In this document: one piece after another, positions 31,199-43,554 of the stretch
Layout: each line of letters starts with the position of its first letter
Numbering within the stretch: the stretch's first letter is position 1
DNA from: Diphasiastrum complanatum
Lineage: Eukaryota > Streptophyta > Lycopodiopsida > Lycopodiales > Lycopodiaceae
DNA: 64,000 nucleotides
Direction of reading: 5' to 3'
NCBI GenBank assembly: GCA_029204225.1
Contig: CM055095.1
Span: 33,600,590-33,664,589, forward strand
Notes under the pieces: generated by a model
What the model saw: the letters and a program-made list of their open reading frames with translations, nothing else
What the model was told of the DNA's origin: nothing
Databases searched by the model: none
Made by a program: the position numbers and the translations under genes

Positions 31199-33162
31199 GA
31201 ACCTTTGGATGCACATGCTATGTCAACATTACTCTTGATGATAGGACCAAGGAGGATCCATCTTCAAGAAGAGGTATTTTTGTTGGATATAGTGAGGTGA
31301 GTAAAGCCTACAAGGTTTACATTCCTTCTACTAACAAAGTGATTGCTGGTAGAGATGTCATTTTTTATGAGGGAAACATTACAAAGGTGTCTTCAAGCAT
31401 GATTGATAGTAAAGTGGATGGATCTAACATTCTTGATGTTGATGAGAAGGATCTTACTTTGGATGGTGGTGATGATGGACCCTCATCAAGTCAAAAGCCA
31501 AGGAGAACATCAAGAGAAAGACAAGTACCTTCAAGGCTCACATATGGTCAAAGGGGTAAGCAAGTAGTTTCTGGAAATTATGTTGCTTTCCTAACTTCTT
31601 TGGATGAGCCTACAAGTGTAGATCAAGCAAGGAAAGAAGAGGAGTGGATCCAGGCAATGGATCTTGAGTATCAAGCTCTTATGAAGAATGGAACATGGAG
31701 ATTGGTGGAGTTGCCTAAGGACAAGAAAGCTATTGGATGCAAATGGATCTTCAAGTTGAAGACAAACCAAGATGGATCTATCAACAAGTACAAGGCAAGG
31801 TTAGTGGCAAAAGCATATGCTCAACAACAAGGAATTGACTATGATGAGACCTTTGCACCCATGGCAAAGATGGTGAGCATTCGAGTCATCATTTCACTTG
31901 CTACACTTTACGGATGGGATCTATGGCAAATGGACATTTCAAATACATTCTTGAATGGTGATATTGAGGAAGAAGTATACATGGAGCAACCCGAGAGCTA
32001 CATCTCATCAACAAAGCCAAATCATGTGTGTCTTCTACAAAAGAGTTTGTATGGCCTTAAGCAAGCACCAAGGAGTTGGTATGCTAAGCTTAACACTTTT
32101 TTACTCTCTCAAGGCTTTGTTATGAGTGAGTATGATCATTCACTTTATTATAGGTTTTCTGAAAATGATGTTAGCATCTTGCTAATCTATGTGGATGATA
32201 TCATCTTGAGTGGTGGAGACAATCAAGATGTGGAGGATATCAAGAATGCTCTTAAGGAGTTTGAGGTGCATGATCTTGGTAATTTGCATTACATTTTAGG
32301 AATAGAAGTCATTAGATCTTCTCAATCTACTTTCATTTGTCAAGAGAAGTATGCTAATTCTATTCTAGAAAGATTTCATATGGTAGATGCAAAAGCTATT
32401 GATACACCTATGGAGTCTCATGTAAAGCTTACTATAAGAGGTAATGAAAGATCCTTCAAGGACATTACTCTCTATAGAAAGCTAGTTGCTTCACTCATCC
32501 ATCTAACCATTACTAGACCTGATCTAAGTTATTGTGTTGGAAGATTGAGTCAATTCATGCAAGATCCTAGTGAGGAGCATTGGAAGCTAGGAAAGCGAGT
32601 TTTGAGGTACATCATTGGAACTCGAGATTTTGGCATATTGTATGAGGGATCATCACATAATCTTTTTGGATTTTCAGATTCGGACTATGCTGGAGATGTA
32701 ATGGATAGGAAATCCACTAGTTCTTATTGTATTTTCATAGGTGATGGAGCTATATCATGGATGTCTAAGAATCAAGCCACTATCTCATTGTCATCTAGTG
32801 AGGCCGAGTACAAAGCTCTTACACATTGCACAAAGGAGATGGTATGGATCAAAAGGATGATCAAGGATACTCACTTGCTGGATTTTTCAGAGAGCCCAAT
32901 CATCTTTTGTGACAATCAATCAGCCCAAAGAATGGCATCCAATCCTATTTTTCATGCTAGGAGCAAGCATATTGAGATACAATATCATTTTGTGAGGGAG
33001 CGAGTCATTGTAAAAGAGGTGGAGCTTCAAGATGTGTCTTCAAGGGAATGTGTAGCTGATATCTTCACCAAAGCATTGGGAAAAGACTTGTTCATGAAGC
33101 ATAGGACTTCACTTGGAGTATTATCAAAATCTATGCTAAAACTAGTTGAAGAGGGAGTGTGA
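31199..33162 (+). pseudogene. Copia C1 integrase C-terminus, RT and RNase H
   Basis: Open from 31297 (GTG codon, not a true start) to the TGA at 33160-33162. The order is GDRVIF-like integrase tail, Ser/Arg hinge, RT (CKWIFKLKTNQDGSINKYKA, MDISNTFLNGDI with catalytic Asp, [14 protein letters not shown]298-V-D-D), the connection segment (THWKLGK-like), then RNase H (FSDSDYAGDVMDRKSTS, SSSEAEYKALTHC, FCDNQSAQRMA) and VADIFTKALGKDLF. All RT and RNase H motifs are intact. The stop codon is formed with the first bases of the LTR. Confidence 0.9.
33145..33157 (+). other. Polypurine tract of C1
   Basis: GTTGAAGAGGGAG immediately before the 3' LTR, the usual plus-strand primer site. It also encodes the last residues (VEEGV) of the polyprotein. 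Confidence 0.85.
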
Positions 33163-33807
33163 AAGATTCAACTAGTTTCATCACATTTTGCAATATTTCC
33201 ATATTTGGCATATTGAGGCCAAAACTTGTTTTAGACTTAGAGGTTGACTTTTCAAAGTTCATTAGTCTAAATTTCATTTGAATAAACACTTTTTGAAAGT
33301 GCGGGAAAGATAGAATGCGAGTTTGAGTAGATTCAATTTGAACAAGTTGGGTACACTGAATCTAGACCAAAAATTGGTAGGGTTAGCATTTTGGTGGGAA
33401 AGCCAAGTGGCCAAATAGGTTTTGGACCTGTTATAAAAGGATGTAACTTGTGGAGAGAGTCATATTCTCTCTTCTCTATCTCATTTCATGCTTATACATG
33501 GTTCTCTTGGGTTCTACTATCCATTGGTGCAGTATCTTGGTGATTGCTTGCAATTCTATGTGTAGAATGATCTATATTTGCTATTTTTGGATCCACACAT
33601 GTGAAATACAGTAGCTTGCTGGTTTTGTACGGACAACAACAGTACATAATCATTTCATTCAAGTTTGATCAAGTTCTATTAGTGTTTGCATCTCAAATTG
33701 TGTGTAGATGCTGATTTTTCTACATTGGTGAAATTGGTAGTGTATTTCTCTTTCTAACCAAAGATCATTCAAGTAGATTGGATCTTAAGGATCTGAAATC
33801 TTTCACA
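33158..33807 (+). repeat. 3' LTR of copia C1
   Basis: 650 bp, TGTGAAAGAT to ATCTTTCACA, followed by the target duplication CTAAC. Confidence 0.95.
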
Positions 33808-33812
33808 CTAAC

Positions 33813-34024
33813 TAACTAGTTGATTAGCATTAACTAGTCTTGTGATTCTACATTTAGCTATCTTGTAAACTCCACACAGTGGAGGTATAAACGATCCTCT
33901 CTGGATCATAACTAAAGAGAGAAAAAATGATGAGAATTCGATAGAGATCTGTAAGAACAGAGAGAGACATAGCGAATAGAGTAAGAAAGCAAAAATACCA
34001 TAGTTGTTCATGAAAGTCTGCCAA
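33813..34024 (+). repeat. 3' LTR of copia D2, right part
   Basis: Resumes TAACTAGTTGATTAGC exactly where 27975 stopped (compare 25410-25625). It loses homology after GAAAGTCTGCCAA. Confidence 0.85.
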
Positions 34025-34283
34025 GCTTGAATAGATAGAAACATGCAAAGATTTGGGAGAAAAAAAATAAAAAAGTCTCCAAGAACAGTAGAGAAAAGTA
34101 ACATTATAAAAATCCTCAAACAGATTATCCTAGGCAACAGACATGTTTTCAAGAAGCCAAATCAACTTTGCAAGTATACCAAACAAGTATCCCAATTGCC
34201 TCAATACTTCTCTCTTCTTGGATATCTAGCTTGGTACTTTAGCGATTGTGCTGTGCTTGGAAATTAAGTCGTAGTGTAGATAC
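34025..34283. other. No supported gene
   Basis: A-rich, with short frames only. Confidence 0.4.
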
Positions 34284-35462
34284 CTCAGCTCGAACCTAGT
34301 TTGAGTTGAGACTCTTCTATGACAATGTAGTTTGAAATTGAATAGAATCAACTCGAATCTGGTTCGAGTTAAGAAATCTTCACATCCACCAAATTTAAAG
34401 GCAAAAATTATAGATCTATAAATTGAAGTGTAGTTCAAATTGAAGAGTAGGTTCGAGTTAAGAAACCTACACATCCATTGAATTTAAAGGCAAAAATTGA
34501 TGATGACCACCTCGAATTCACATTGATTCAATTTGATGTCAAAAATTATATCTCTATAAATTTAACTCTTAAACCTATGTACTTGCCATCAACCTACTCA
34601 AAAACTTAGACCTTCAACCTAAAATTTAATTTCATTTAATGTATGTTTAAAGGACTCAACTTGAATCAGGTTTGAGATTTGAGTGGACAATCTTCCATGC
34701 TAGTGTAGTCAAGAAACCTTCACATTGACCACAAAGAATCAATCAACTCGACCCAGGTTCGAGTTTATAAATCTTCAAATTGATTCAATTTGATGTCAAA
34801 AATATCTTTTTAATTTAACTTGTTAACCTGTGTATATGCAAAAAGCTACTCACACTAAAAACAAACTTGAACTTGGCCCTTTAATCAACTCGAACTCGAG
34901 TTAGACTTCAAACCATAAGCTTGAAGAAAACACCTCATTTCAAACTTGACTTCATCTTAATCAACCTAAGAAATTACGTCCAAATGTACGTATCTGAACT
35001 CGAACCTGGTTCGAGTTGAGCTGCTCCATATAAGTGGAATTGAAATAGAAGAGTCTCAACTCACACCAGGTTTGAGTTGAGGAACCTCATAGCTCAAATG
35101 TCACAACACCATCATGGTGTGAGCTGAGAGTATGCCTCCTTGTATCCAAGCATAGGCAATACCTTTCATATGCTAGGCTTGTTGTACAGTTTATTATTGA
35201 GACATCGTTTGAGACTAGCTCAAGTTGTGAATCCAACTTGTTAGCATTAGTAGAACAATTTTACTTCGAACTTGAACCAGGTTCAAGTTTTACAGAGTAT
35301 ATGTGGCATACACAAGTTCTTGGATCAGACATAAATATTGTTTGGTGTGATCACAAAAATATCCACGCAGCTCAAATCTAGTTCAACTTAGGTCCTAACT
35401 CGAACCAGGCTCGAGTTGTGAAATGATCATGTGCCATTGCCATTTAATTCAATCACAAACAT

Positions 35463-37139
35463 GATTAGTGAAAATGAGCATTGTTTAGTTTATTCTACTT
35501 TGTTGGTGAAGATATCATTCTTTAAGGTCCACTAAGGACTTACATTAAAATATCCACATTAGGTAAATAGCTAATCATTATATCGAGAAAAATATATAAT
35601 TACCATGAACAAGTGTTTCTATTTAATTTTTAATACTTAAACTTATCAACTTGACACTAGAGTATTCCATCGATCTCAACTCGAACCAGGTTCGAGTTGA
35701 GTTTCTTTAAGCCAACCTTGAATCATTAAACCTAGAACCAAATTAGATTTCAATTGAAAAGCTAACAACAACCTAAACTCAAACCTAGAATCAATTACCA
35801 TAATGTTAACATATGCCAAGCATTCCAATTCTGCAGATTCACTGCAGCCTGAGTGATCTTGAATAAGTCTAAAGTCTTACCAAATGACCTCGAGTAATTC
35901 TAAAGTATGGACTCCAGATGATTCTCAAATTCCAGAGTGATCTAAAATAGAAACTCTCTCAAACTCTTAAGTATTTGATTAAAACTCTCTCTAACTCTTA
36001 AGTAATTGGAATAGACTCTCTCTAATTCCACAAACAGGATTAGTGAAAATGAGCATTGTTTAGTTTATTCTACTTTGTTGGTGAAGATATCATTCTTTAA
36101 GGTCCACTAAGGACTTACATTAGAATATCCACATTAGGTAAATAGCTAATCATTATATCGAGAAAAATATATAATTACCATGAACAAGTGTTTCTATTTA
36201 GTTTTTAATACTTAAACTTATCAATTGACACTAGAGTATTCCATCGATCTCAACTCGAACCAGGTTCGAGTTGAGTTTCTTTAAGCCAACCTTGAATCAT
36301 TAAACCTAGAACCAAATTAGATTTCAATTGAAAAGCTAACAACAACCTAAACTCAAACCTAGAATCAATTACCATAATGTTATCATATGCCAAGCATTTC
36401 AATTCTGCAGATTCATTGTAGCCTGAGTGATCTTGAATAAGTCTAAAGTCTTACCAGATGACCTCGAGTAATTCTAAAGTATGGACTCCAGATGATTCTC
36501 AAATTCCAAAGTGATCTCAAATAGAAACTCTCTCAAACTCTTAAGTATTTGATTAAAACTCTCTCTAACTCTTAAGTAATTGGAATAGACTCTCTCTAAG
36601 TCCACAAATAGGATTAGTGAAAATGAGCATTGTTTAGTTTATTCTACTTTGTTGGTGAAGATATCATTCTTTAAGGTCCACTAAGGATTTAAATTAAAAT
36701 ATCACATTAGGTAAATAGCTAATCATTATATCAAGAAAAATGTATAATTACCATGAACAAGTGTTTTTTTTTAATTTTTAATGCTTAAACTTATCAACTT
36801 GAGACTAGAGTATTCCATCAATCTCAACACAAACTATGTTCGAATTGAGTTTCTTTAAGGCTCCAACCAATCATTAAACCTAGAACCAAATTAGGTTTCA
36901 ATTGAGAAGTTAACAACAACCTAAACTCAAACCTAGAATCAATTACCATAATGTTAACATATTCCAAGTTATGGCAATGCATTCCAATTCTGTAGATTCA
37001 TTGCAGCTTGAGTGATGTTGAATAAGTCTAAATTCTTACCAGATGATCTCGAGTAATTCTAAAGTAAGGACTCTAAATGATTCTTAAATTCCAGAGTGAT
37101 CTAAAATAGAAACTCTCTCTAACTCTTTAAGTAATTGGA
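35463..37139. repeat. Tandem repeat, three units of about 575 bp
   Basis: Unit starts (GATTAGTGAAAATGAGC) are at 35463, 36038 and 36612. Units 1 and 2 are almost identical; unit 3 is more diverged and ends near 37139. Each contains one palindrome and a triplet of ACTCTCTCTAACTCTTAAG-like blocks. Confidence 0.9.
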
Positions 37140-37370
37140 GCTTTTGATTCTTTTAGGACATACACCCTTCAAGACAATGTTGACAGCTTTATTCCACTCT
37201 ATGTGAAAGGTAGAACTTCTAGTAAATCTTTTATTGTCTACTAGTAGTTGTTGGATCTTTTTGACTTGTTTCAGATAATCTTGATAGGTGTAAATGTTTT
37301 TGAAGAGTTGAGAATTTATTAGCCCAAGCAATTGAGTAACTCAACTTAATCCCTCCTCCCTACACAAGTA

Positions 37371-37639
<269 letters not shown>

Positions 37640-37970
37640 AGCCAAGTTACTCAAGTGATAGAATTTGGAGTTAATAGTTAATTTCTACTTAGAGTTGTGA
37701 TTAAAGGTATGGCAAAGACATGTATCTTAAACCTAGTTTTAAGTGTAAAAATCTAGGCATCTTATGTTATCATCAAGACATGGTTTGAGACTATTGAAGC
37801 TGTGTATTCACCTTACTAGCATTACTAAAGAAATGCTACTTCATAACTCGAACCAGATTCGAGTTGAAGTCTATGTGGCAAACATAAGTTCGCAGATTTT
37901 TGACAAAAATAATTAGCAAATATACATTTCTTTTAACTCAAGCTTGATTCTAGTTGTTAATTAAAGCTTT

Positions 37971-38328
37971 TTGGTATTTCTACAAACAAATGGAACATCA
38001 ACTTAGAAAAGTCCTAACTTGAACTAGGTTCAAGTTGTGAAGTCTGCATTCATGTGGCATTCAGATTTGCTTCCATTGCAAACATGATTACAAGATTAGA
38101 GAAAATGAACTTTGAGTATTGTATTTTAGTCCATCCATGAAGACCTTATTGGTATTTCTACAAACAAATGGACCATCAACTTAGAAAAGTTCTAAGTCGA
38201 ACTAGGTTCGAGTTGTGAAGTCTGCATTCATGTGGCGTCAGATTTGCTTCCACTACAAACATGATTAGAAGATTAGGGAAAATGAACTTTGACTATTTTA
38301 TTTTAGTCCATCCATGAAGACCTTATCC
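37971..38328. repeat. Tandem duplication of a 178-bp unit
   Basis: TTGGTATTTCTACAAACAAA starts at 37971 and 38149. Each unit contains one palindrome (38016 and 38194). The two palindromes differ at the outer CG, which is TG/CA in the first and CG in the second. Confidence 0.9.
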
Positions 38329-38551
38329 TTGAATGTCCAATAATGATCTATATTGAACCGTCACATTAGGTAAGCAACTATTCAATATATTGATCATAAT
38401 GTGTATTGCCATGAATGAACAATTCGATTCAAGTTGTGAATAAATGTAAGTCAAAGACATGTATCTTGAACCTAGTTTTAGTATAAGCAACTACCCCTCT
38501 TAGGATAGAGACTATTTCATGGTTTTAGACTATTTCAGACTGTGAATTTAT
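38215..38551. other. No supported gene; end of AT-rich block
   Basis: Contains a diverged repeat of 37690-37760 (AAAGACATGTATCTTGAACC). Confidence 0.4.
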
Positions 38552-39005
38552 CTATGTCACTTTGACAAGCTTGAGTGCAAGGTTTGAATCCTTGTCACTG
38601 AGGAATATGTTGATTCTCTGAAACCAAGCTCTGGCAGACTGTTTTAAGCCGTATAGTGCCTTGTGGAGTTTACATACATGATTCTTCATGCCTTCCAGAA
38701 CGTATCCTTCGGGTTGGATCATGTAGATATCTTCTTGTATGACTCCGTTCAGATAGGCTATTTGTACATCAAGTTGATGTACTTCGAGGTTGGTAGCTGC
38801 AGCATAAGACAAGAGCATTCAGATCGACGAATGTTTGATGACTGGACTTCCTTCGATCAATTGCTCCATTAAGATCCATTTGCAATCAATAATATTGCAG
38901 CCAATAGGAGCTTTGACTAATGACCATGTTTGATTCTTGATCAGGGAGGAATACTCTCTGTCCATGGCTTCTCTCCAGAGATCAGAGTTTGGTTGCCTAA
39001 GTGCC
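38552..39005 (-). pseudogene. Copia E fragment, RT (inverted)
   Basis: The minus strand reads the RT start (GREYSSLIKN-like, near 38960) through a stop before MLLSYAAATNLEVHQLDVQI, then YMIQPEGYVLEGMKNHVCKL and YGLKQSARAWFQRI. It is closely related to 43614-44290. It lies head-to-head with the following plus-strand E fragment. Confidence 0.8.
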
Positions 39006-39336
39006 TCTTCGACTATCGTCGATTCCTGCGATCCTGATACTCAGCAAATCTTGTATAGCTGGGATACAGTCTTTATTGAGGATCAGTTCGTCGACCTCAA
39101 AGGCAAGGATATTACTCAAGAAAAACCTACATCTCCTGTCATTGACACGACAGTCCGAGCTTCTGGCTCAGGCGTGTCTATTGTCGACCCACTTCGAGAC
39201 AACGAATCAGACAAAGATGTTGTTGCTACCCAGCAACAAGTCCCAAGAGTGTTTCATCAATCGAATCCTCCCAGAAGATCAAGCCGAGTGCGCACACAGC
39301 CCACAAGGTATACTCCTGAGTCTGCCTGTCTAGCAT
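39006..39336 (+). pseudogene. Copia E fragment, integrase tail/hinge
   Basis: Near-duplicate of 43230-43554: DTQQILYSWDTVFIEDQFVD, the acidic hinge, then [20 protein letters not shown]. It breaks into copia J at about 39337. Confidence 0.8.
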
Positions 39337-41170
39337 ACCATGATCTTGGTGCTTGCTTTAGTCCATAGAGACTCTTGAAGAGCAAATATACTTTGGACTC
39401 ATCTTTGATGAATCCATGTGGTTGTTCCATATAGATTTCTTCTTCTAGATATCCATTTAAAAAAGTATTTGAGACATCTAATGACATCTAATTGGAACAT
39501 TCTTTATTTGAGAAAACAAGCAATGGATATGATAACTCTTATTGATACCATCTTTGCAACAGGTGAAAATGTTTCTTCATAATCAAGTCCATAAATTTGG
39601 GCAAAGCCCTTTGCACAAAGTCTTGTCTTATATTTGTTGATTGTGTCATCTTGATTATATTTGACTTGGAAAACCCATTTGCATCCAATAGTGTGCTTGT
39701 TGGATAGAAGATCCACAAGCTCCCATGTCTTGTTGGTTATCACAACATCATATTCTTGCTTCATGGCTGAAAACCATTCTTTTGAATTGAGTGCCTCTTG
39801 AACATCCTTTGGCACTTCATGTGAGATAAAATAAGCATAACTAGTGGAATCAAGATCCATTTGTTTGCCTTTCTCACCATAAGAAAGCCTCTTAGGCTCG
39901 GATCTTTCTCTTAGTGATCTTCTAGGTGAGAATCTTTGAGGTGACTCCTCCTCAATTCTCGGCCCCATCTCTCCATGATAATCTTCAAGAGAGACAATAG
40001 GAGATCCTTCTTGAGACTCTTTGATCTTGGCCTCATCAAAGATGTATTTTTGGTTTTTATGGAATATAACATCTCTACTCTCAATTGTGATTGAGGTAGA
40101 GGGAACATAAATACTGTATGCCTTCTTGTTGGAAGAAAACTGTTTCTTGACATAAGCTTTGAAAACTAGGAAGTTATCAAACACCATAGACTTTGAAGAA
40201 AGAAAGTATAGCCAAGTATATCTTGTGAAATCATCTATGAAGGTAACAAAACAAGTTGCCCCACCAATAATTTTTGAGGAAGAAAAATGAACATCCGAGT
40301 GTATTAATTGCAATGGATGAGTAGTCTTGATAGAAGACCTTTGATATGGCTTTCTATGTGATTTTGCAATAGCACAAGCCTCACATGGCTTGATATCTTT
40401 GGAAAGTGATCTTGGTAGGCCAATAGCCTTATCATTCTTGATCATAGAAAGCATAGATTTGAAATTGGGATGTCCTAATATCCTATGCCACAACTCCTCC
40501 TTAGAAATAAGAGCAATTTCACAAAAATTTGCATTCTCAAAAGGATTTAGCTTGAAGATGCCACCATATCTAGATCCATGAGCTAGGACCTCATCATCTT
40601 TCATTATAATGCAAGTATTGACATTGAATTTCACATCACAACCACAATCAAGTAATTTTTCAACAATTATCAAGTTTTTGGTAAGCTTTGGAACAAAAAG
40701 AACATTTGAAAGTGGTAGAACTTTAGAAGAAGCAAGTTTCAATATATTGCCAATTCCTTCAATAGAGCACTCATGATCATTTGGTGTATAAATAGATCTT
40801 TTAGATCCTTCATAAGGTACAAGTGAATCAAAAGATTTCTTAGAGCAACACATATGTGATGAAGTACCATTGTTGATGTACCATGCTCCATCCATCTTGA
40901 CATGTGTTGAAGAAAAACTTGAGACCATGAGAGATCCCTGACCATCACTTGCTATATAGTCTTCTTCTTTCTCATTAGAGAGATTTGCTTGTTTGAGTTG
41001 ATTTTTCTTTTTGAAACAATTAGAGGCATAGTGCCCCTTCTTGCCACAAAAGAAACACTTTACCTTTTTCTTCTTGGTCTTCAAAGTAGAAGGATGAGTT
41101 GTGTCATCTTCTTCTCCATCTTGACCATTATCCTTTGCTTTGTTTTTGTTGAAGGCTTGAGAATAGTGAA
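39337..41170 (-). pseudogene. Copia J relic, internally deleted but long in-frame
   Basis: The minus-strand frame is open from about 41170 to 39504: knuckle CFFCGKKGHYASNC, protease position AWYINNGTSSHM (catalytic D-S-G replaced by N-N-G), pre-integrase LWHRILGHPNFKSM, and IHSDVHFSSSK with FVTFIDDFTRYTWLYFLSSK. An in-frame deletion then removes the middle of integrase, joining directly to NKKAYSIYVPSTSITIESRD. The RT N-half follows (WELVDLLSNKHTIGCKWVF). After a break, 39487-39340 holds the RT block [17 protein letters not shown] and [10 protein letters not shown]. The frame upstream of 41170 is antisense to E gag and not native. Confidence 0.8.
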
Positions 41171-41193
41171 AATTTAAGATTAAAACTGTACTA

Positions 41194-41916
41194 ATGGCTA
41201 AAGAATTGTATGATGTTGTCACAGGTGCAGAAGGGAAACTCGAAGCAGACGACGTAGCAATCGCCAGATGGAGGCTGAAGGATGGAAAAGCAGTCGCGTG
41301 GATCATCCTCAACATCACGGATACTCAGATCGACCATGTATTCGAGGCTCAGACCTCGAAAGAAGTTTGGGACATCTTGAGCACACTATACGAAGTGCAA
41401 GATATAGCTTCCAAGCTACATCTCAAGAAGAAATTTTACTCTCTCAAGATGACGAATGGTGATTCTTTGCAAAATCACATTAATCAATTCAAGAACCTGC
41501 TAAGGCAAATGGCCACTGTCGGATTTGTCATAGATGATCAAGACGTAGTGATGCAACTTTTTACAAGCTTGCCAAGCTCATACGATAGCTGGGTGATGAT
41601 CATCACTACTCATTTAGAACTGAATCTTTCATGAGTCATTACTATGTTGTTGCAAGAAGACACGCGGAGGAACAAAGCTTCAAGTTCCTCAACTAATTCT
41701 CACGCCTTATACACCAACAAGAGCACGACTAAGCAGCAGAAGAAGAAAGGCCCGAAGCAATCAAAGCCAGACTAGAAACCAGCTCAGCACAAAGAATAGT
41801 CGAATCCACAGACAAAGAAGAAGCTGTTTTGCAGATACTGCAAGCGAAACAACCACGAAACTCAAGACTGTCAAATTTAACAAGCAAAGAATAATAGCAA
41901 GGGACAGTCAAATCAA
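41194..41916 (+). pseudogene. Copia E gag and zinc knuckle
   Basis: Open to 41634: KELYDVVTGAEGKLEADDVA, WDILSTLYEVQDIASKLHLK and QLFTSLPSSYDSWVM, UBN2-type gag. In-frame stops follow at 41632 (TGA), 41773 (TAG), 41797 (TAG) and 41878 (TAA). The knuckle is CRYCKRNNHETQDC at about 41835-41876, just before the TAA. Confidence 0.8.
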
Positions 41917-42147
41917 GTGGCAAGTACAGCTGCAGAAGCTCCACAGCCTATTCAGGAAGCGGATCATGATGCCTTCATGACCAGCCATCAAGGAGCATCT
42001 AGTGACAGCTCTTGGATCCTGGATTCCGGAGCCACTCAGCACATGACTAGCCTCATTGGCTGTTTCGAGTCCTATACGCCTTACAGTACCCAAAAATTTG
42101 TTGACCTTGGCGACAATAGCACATAAGCTATTAAAGGTGAAGGTACT
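41917..42147 (+). pseudogene. Copia E protease
   Basis: WILDSGATQHMTSLIGCFES with the D-S-G-A active site intact. TAA at 42124-42126 interrupts, and the next piece continues in the same frame. Confidence 0.8.
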
Positions 42148-43554
42148 ATGAAATTAAGCTTTGCAAATAATCAGTCTATGCTACTCTCAAAAGTCCCATA
42201 TGTACCAAATTTATCTACAAATCTGCTCTCTATAAGCAGAATCACAGATCTAGAACATAGAGTAGAATTCGAATGTGATCAATGCAAAGTAGTTGATAGG
42301 ACAGACAACATTCTAGCACTTGGAAAGAGGCATGGATACCTGTATAAATTAAGTCATTGCTTTTCTGTCTCTAGTCAAGCACTCAGTACTTCTATTCATG
42401 CAAATAAAGATTTACTTTGGCATTATAGACTTGGTCATTTGAATTATGCAGCTGTACAACAAATGTCTAGACAATCTATTGTTCTTGATCTCGACTATCC
42501 TCGCGAAAAAGTCGAGTTACCTGTCTGTCAAGACTGTCTAGTTGGTAAACATACTAGAAAACCATTTAAGTCAAGCCATCAGCATATTGCTAGAGGATTG
42601 CTAGATGTTGTACATTCAAACTTTTGTGGCCCGATGAAAAATCCTTCGCTGAAGGATGCCAAGTATTTTATAACCTTTATTGATGAATTTTCCAGAAGGA
42701 CTGTGGTGTATTTTATAAAGAAAAAATCAATAGCCTTCAAGTGCTTCAGAATCTTCAAGGAGCGTGCAGAGAAGGAGACTGGAAGAATGATCAAGGCCTT
42801 CAGGTCAGACAACGGTGGAGAATATATCTCTATCAAGTTTAAGGATTACTGCCAAAGCCAAGGCATTGAGCAACAATTCATCACTCCTTACAGTCCTTAG
42901 TCTAATGGATTAGCCGAGAGGAAGGACCATACCCTAGTTGAATCTGCCAAATGTATGCTATCGCATGCATCGTTTCCCAAGAGATTCTGGGCTGAAGCTA
43001 TCTCCACTGTAGCTTACATCTAGAACAGATGTTCGACCAAGGCCCTCTCAGGAAAGACACCCCACGAGGTGTGGATAGGCTCTAAGCCTTCTTTGAAGAA
43101 CCTAAGAGTGTTTAGGTGCATTGCCTATGCGTAGATCCCAAAAGACACGAGGAATAAATTGGACTTGCAAGGTCTCAAGACCATCATGATCAGATATACT
43201 TCATCTGATAATACTTACAAGCTGTATGATCCTAAGCTGTATGATCCTAATACCCAGCAAATCTTGTATAACCGGGATACAGTCTTTATCGAGGATCAGT
43301 TCGTCGACCTCAAAGACAAGGATATTGCTCCAGGAGAACCTTCATCACCTGCCACTGACACGACAGTCCGAACTTATGGCTCAGACATGTCTATTGTCGA
43401 CCCAATTCAAGACAGTGAATTAGACGAAGATGTTGTTGCTACCCAGCAACAAGTCACAGGAGTGGTTCATCAGTCGAATCCTCCCAGAAGATCAACCCGC
43501 ATGCGCACACAGCCCACAAGGTATACTCCTGAGTCTGTCTGTCTCTTGATGTAG
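42148..43554 (+). pseudogene. Copia E integrase
   Basis: Pre-integrase LLWHYRLGHLNYAAVQQMS, zinc part (CQDCLVGKHTRKPF), and core: VVHSNFCGPM (Asp replaced by Asn at the first catalytic position), FRSDNGGEYISIKFKDYC, then TAG at 42898 just before SNGLAERKDHTLVESAKCML. Further TAGs are at 43021, 43132 and 43552. The C-terminal hinge ends with [20 protein letters not shown]. All pieces share one frame. Confidence 0.8.

Larger units (their letters stand above)
27976..33807 (+). mobile_element. Nearly complete Ty1/copia C1
   Basis: 5,832 bp with LTRs 27976-28624 and 33158-33807. CTAAC occurs at 27971-27975 and 33808-33812, an exact 5-bp target duplication. LTR ends form a 10-bp inverted repeat (TGTGAAAGAT/ATCTTTCACA); the first copy has TA for TG. 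The gag-pol frame has two single-base deletions (about 30826 and 31190) and is otherwise open. Sister copy C2 lies at 58462. Confidence 0.95.
25124..34024 (+). mobile_element. Internally deleted Ty1/copia D2, with C1 in its 3' LTR
   Basis: 5' LTR 25124-25913, PBS at 25914, gag, knuckles and protease to about 27120, then a direct jump to RNase H and the 3' LTR (27679-27975, resuming at 33813-34024). Integrase and RT are wholly deleted. The 3' LTR is interrupted by C1 and truncated at 34024. The element sits in the gag of relic F. Confidence 0.85.
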
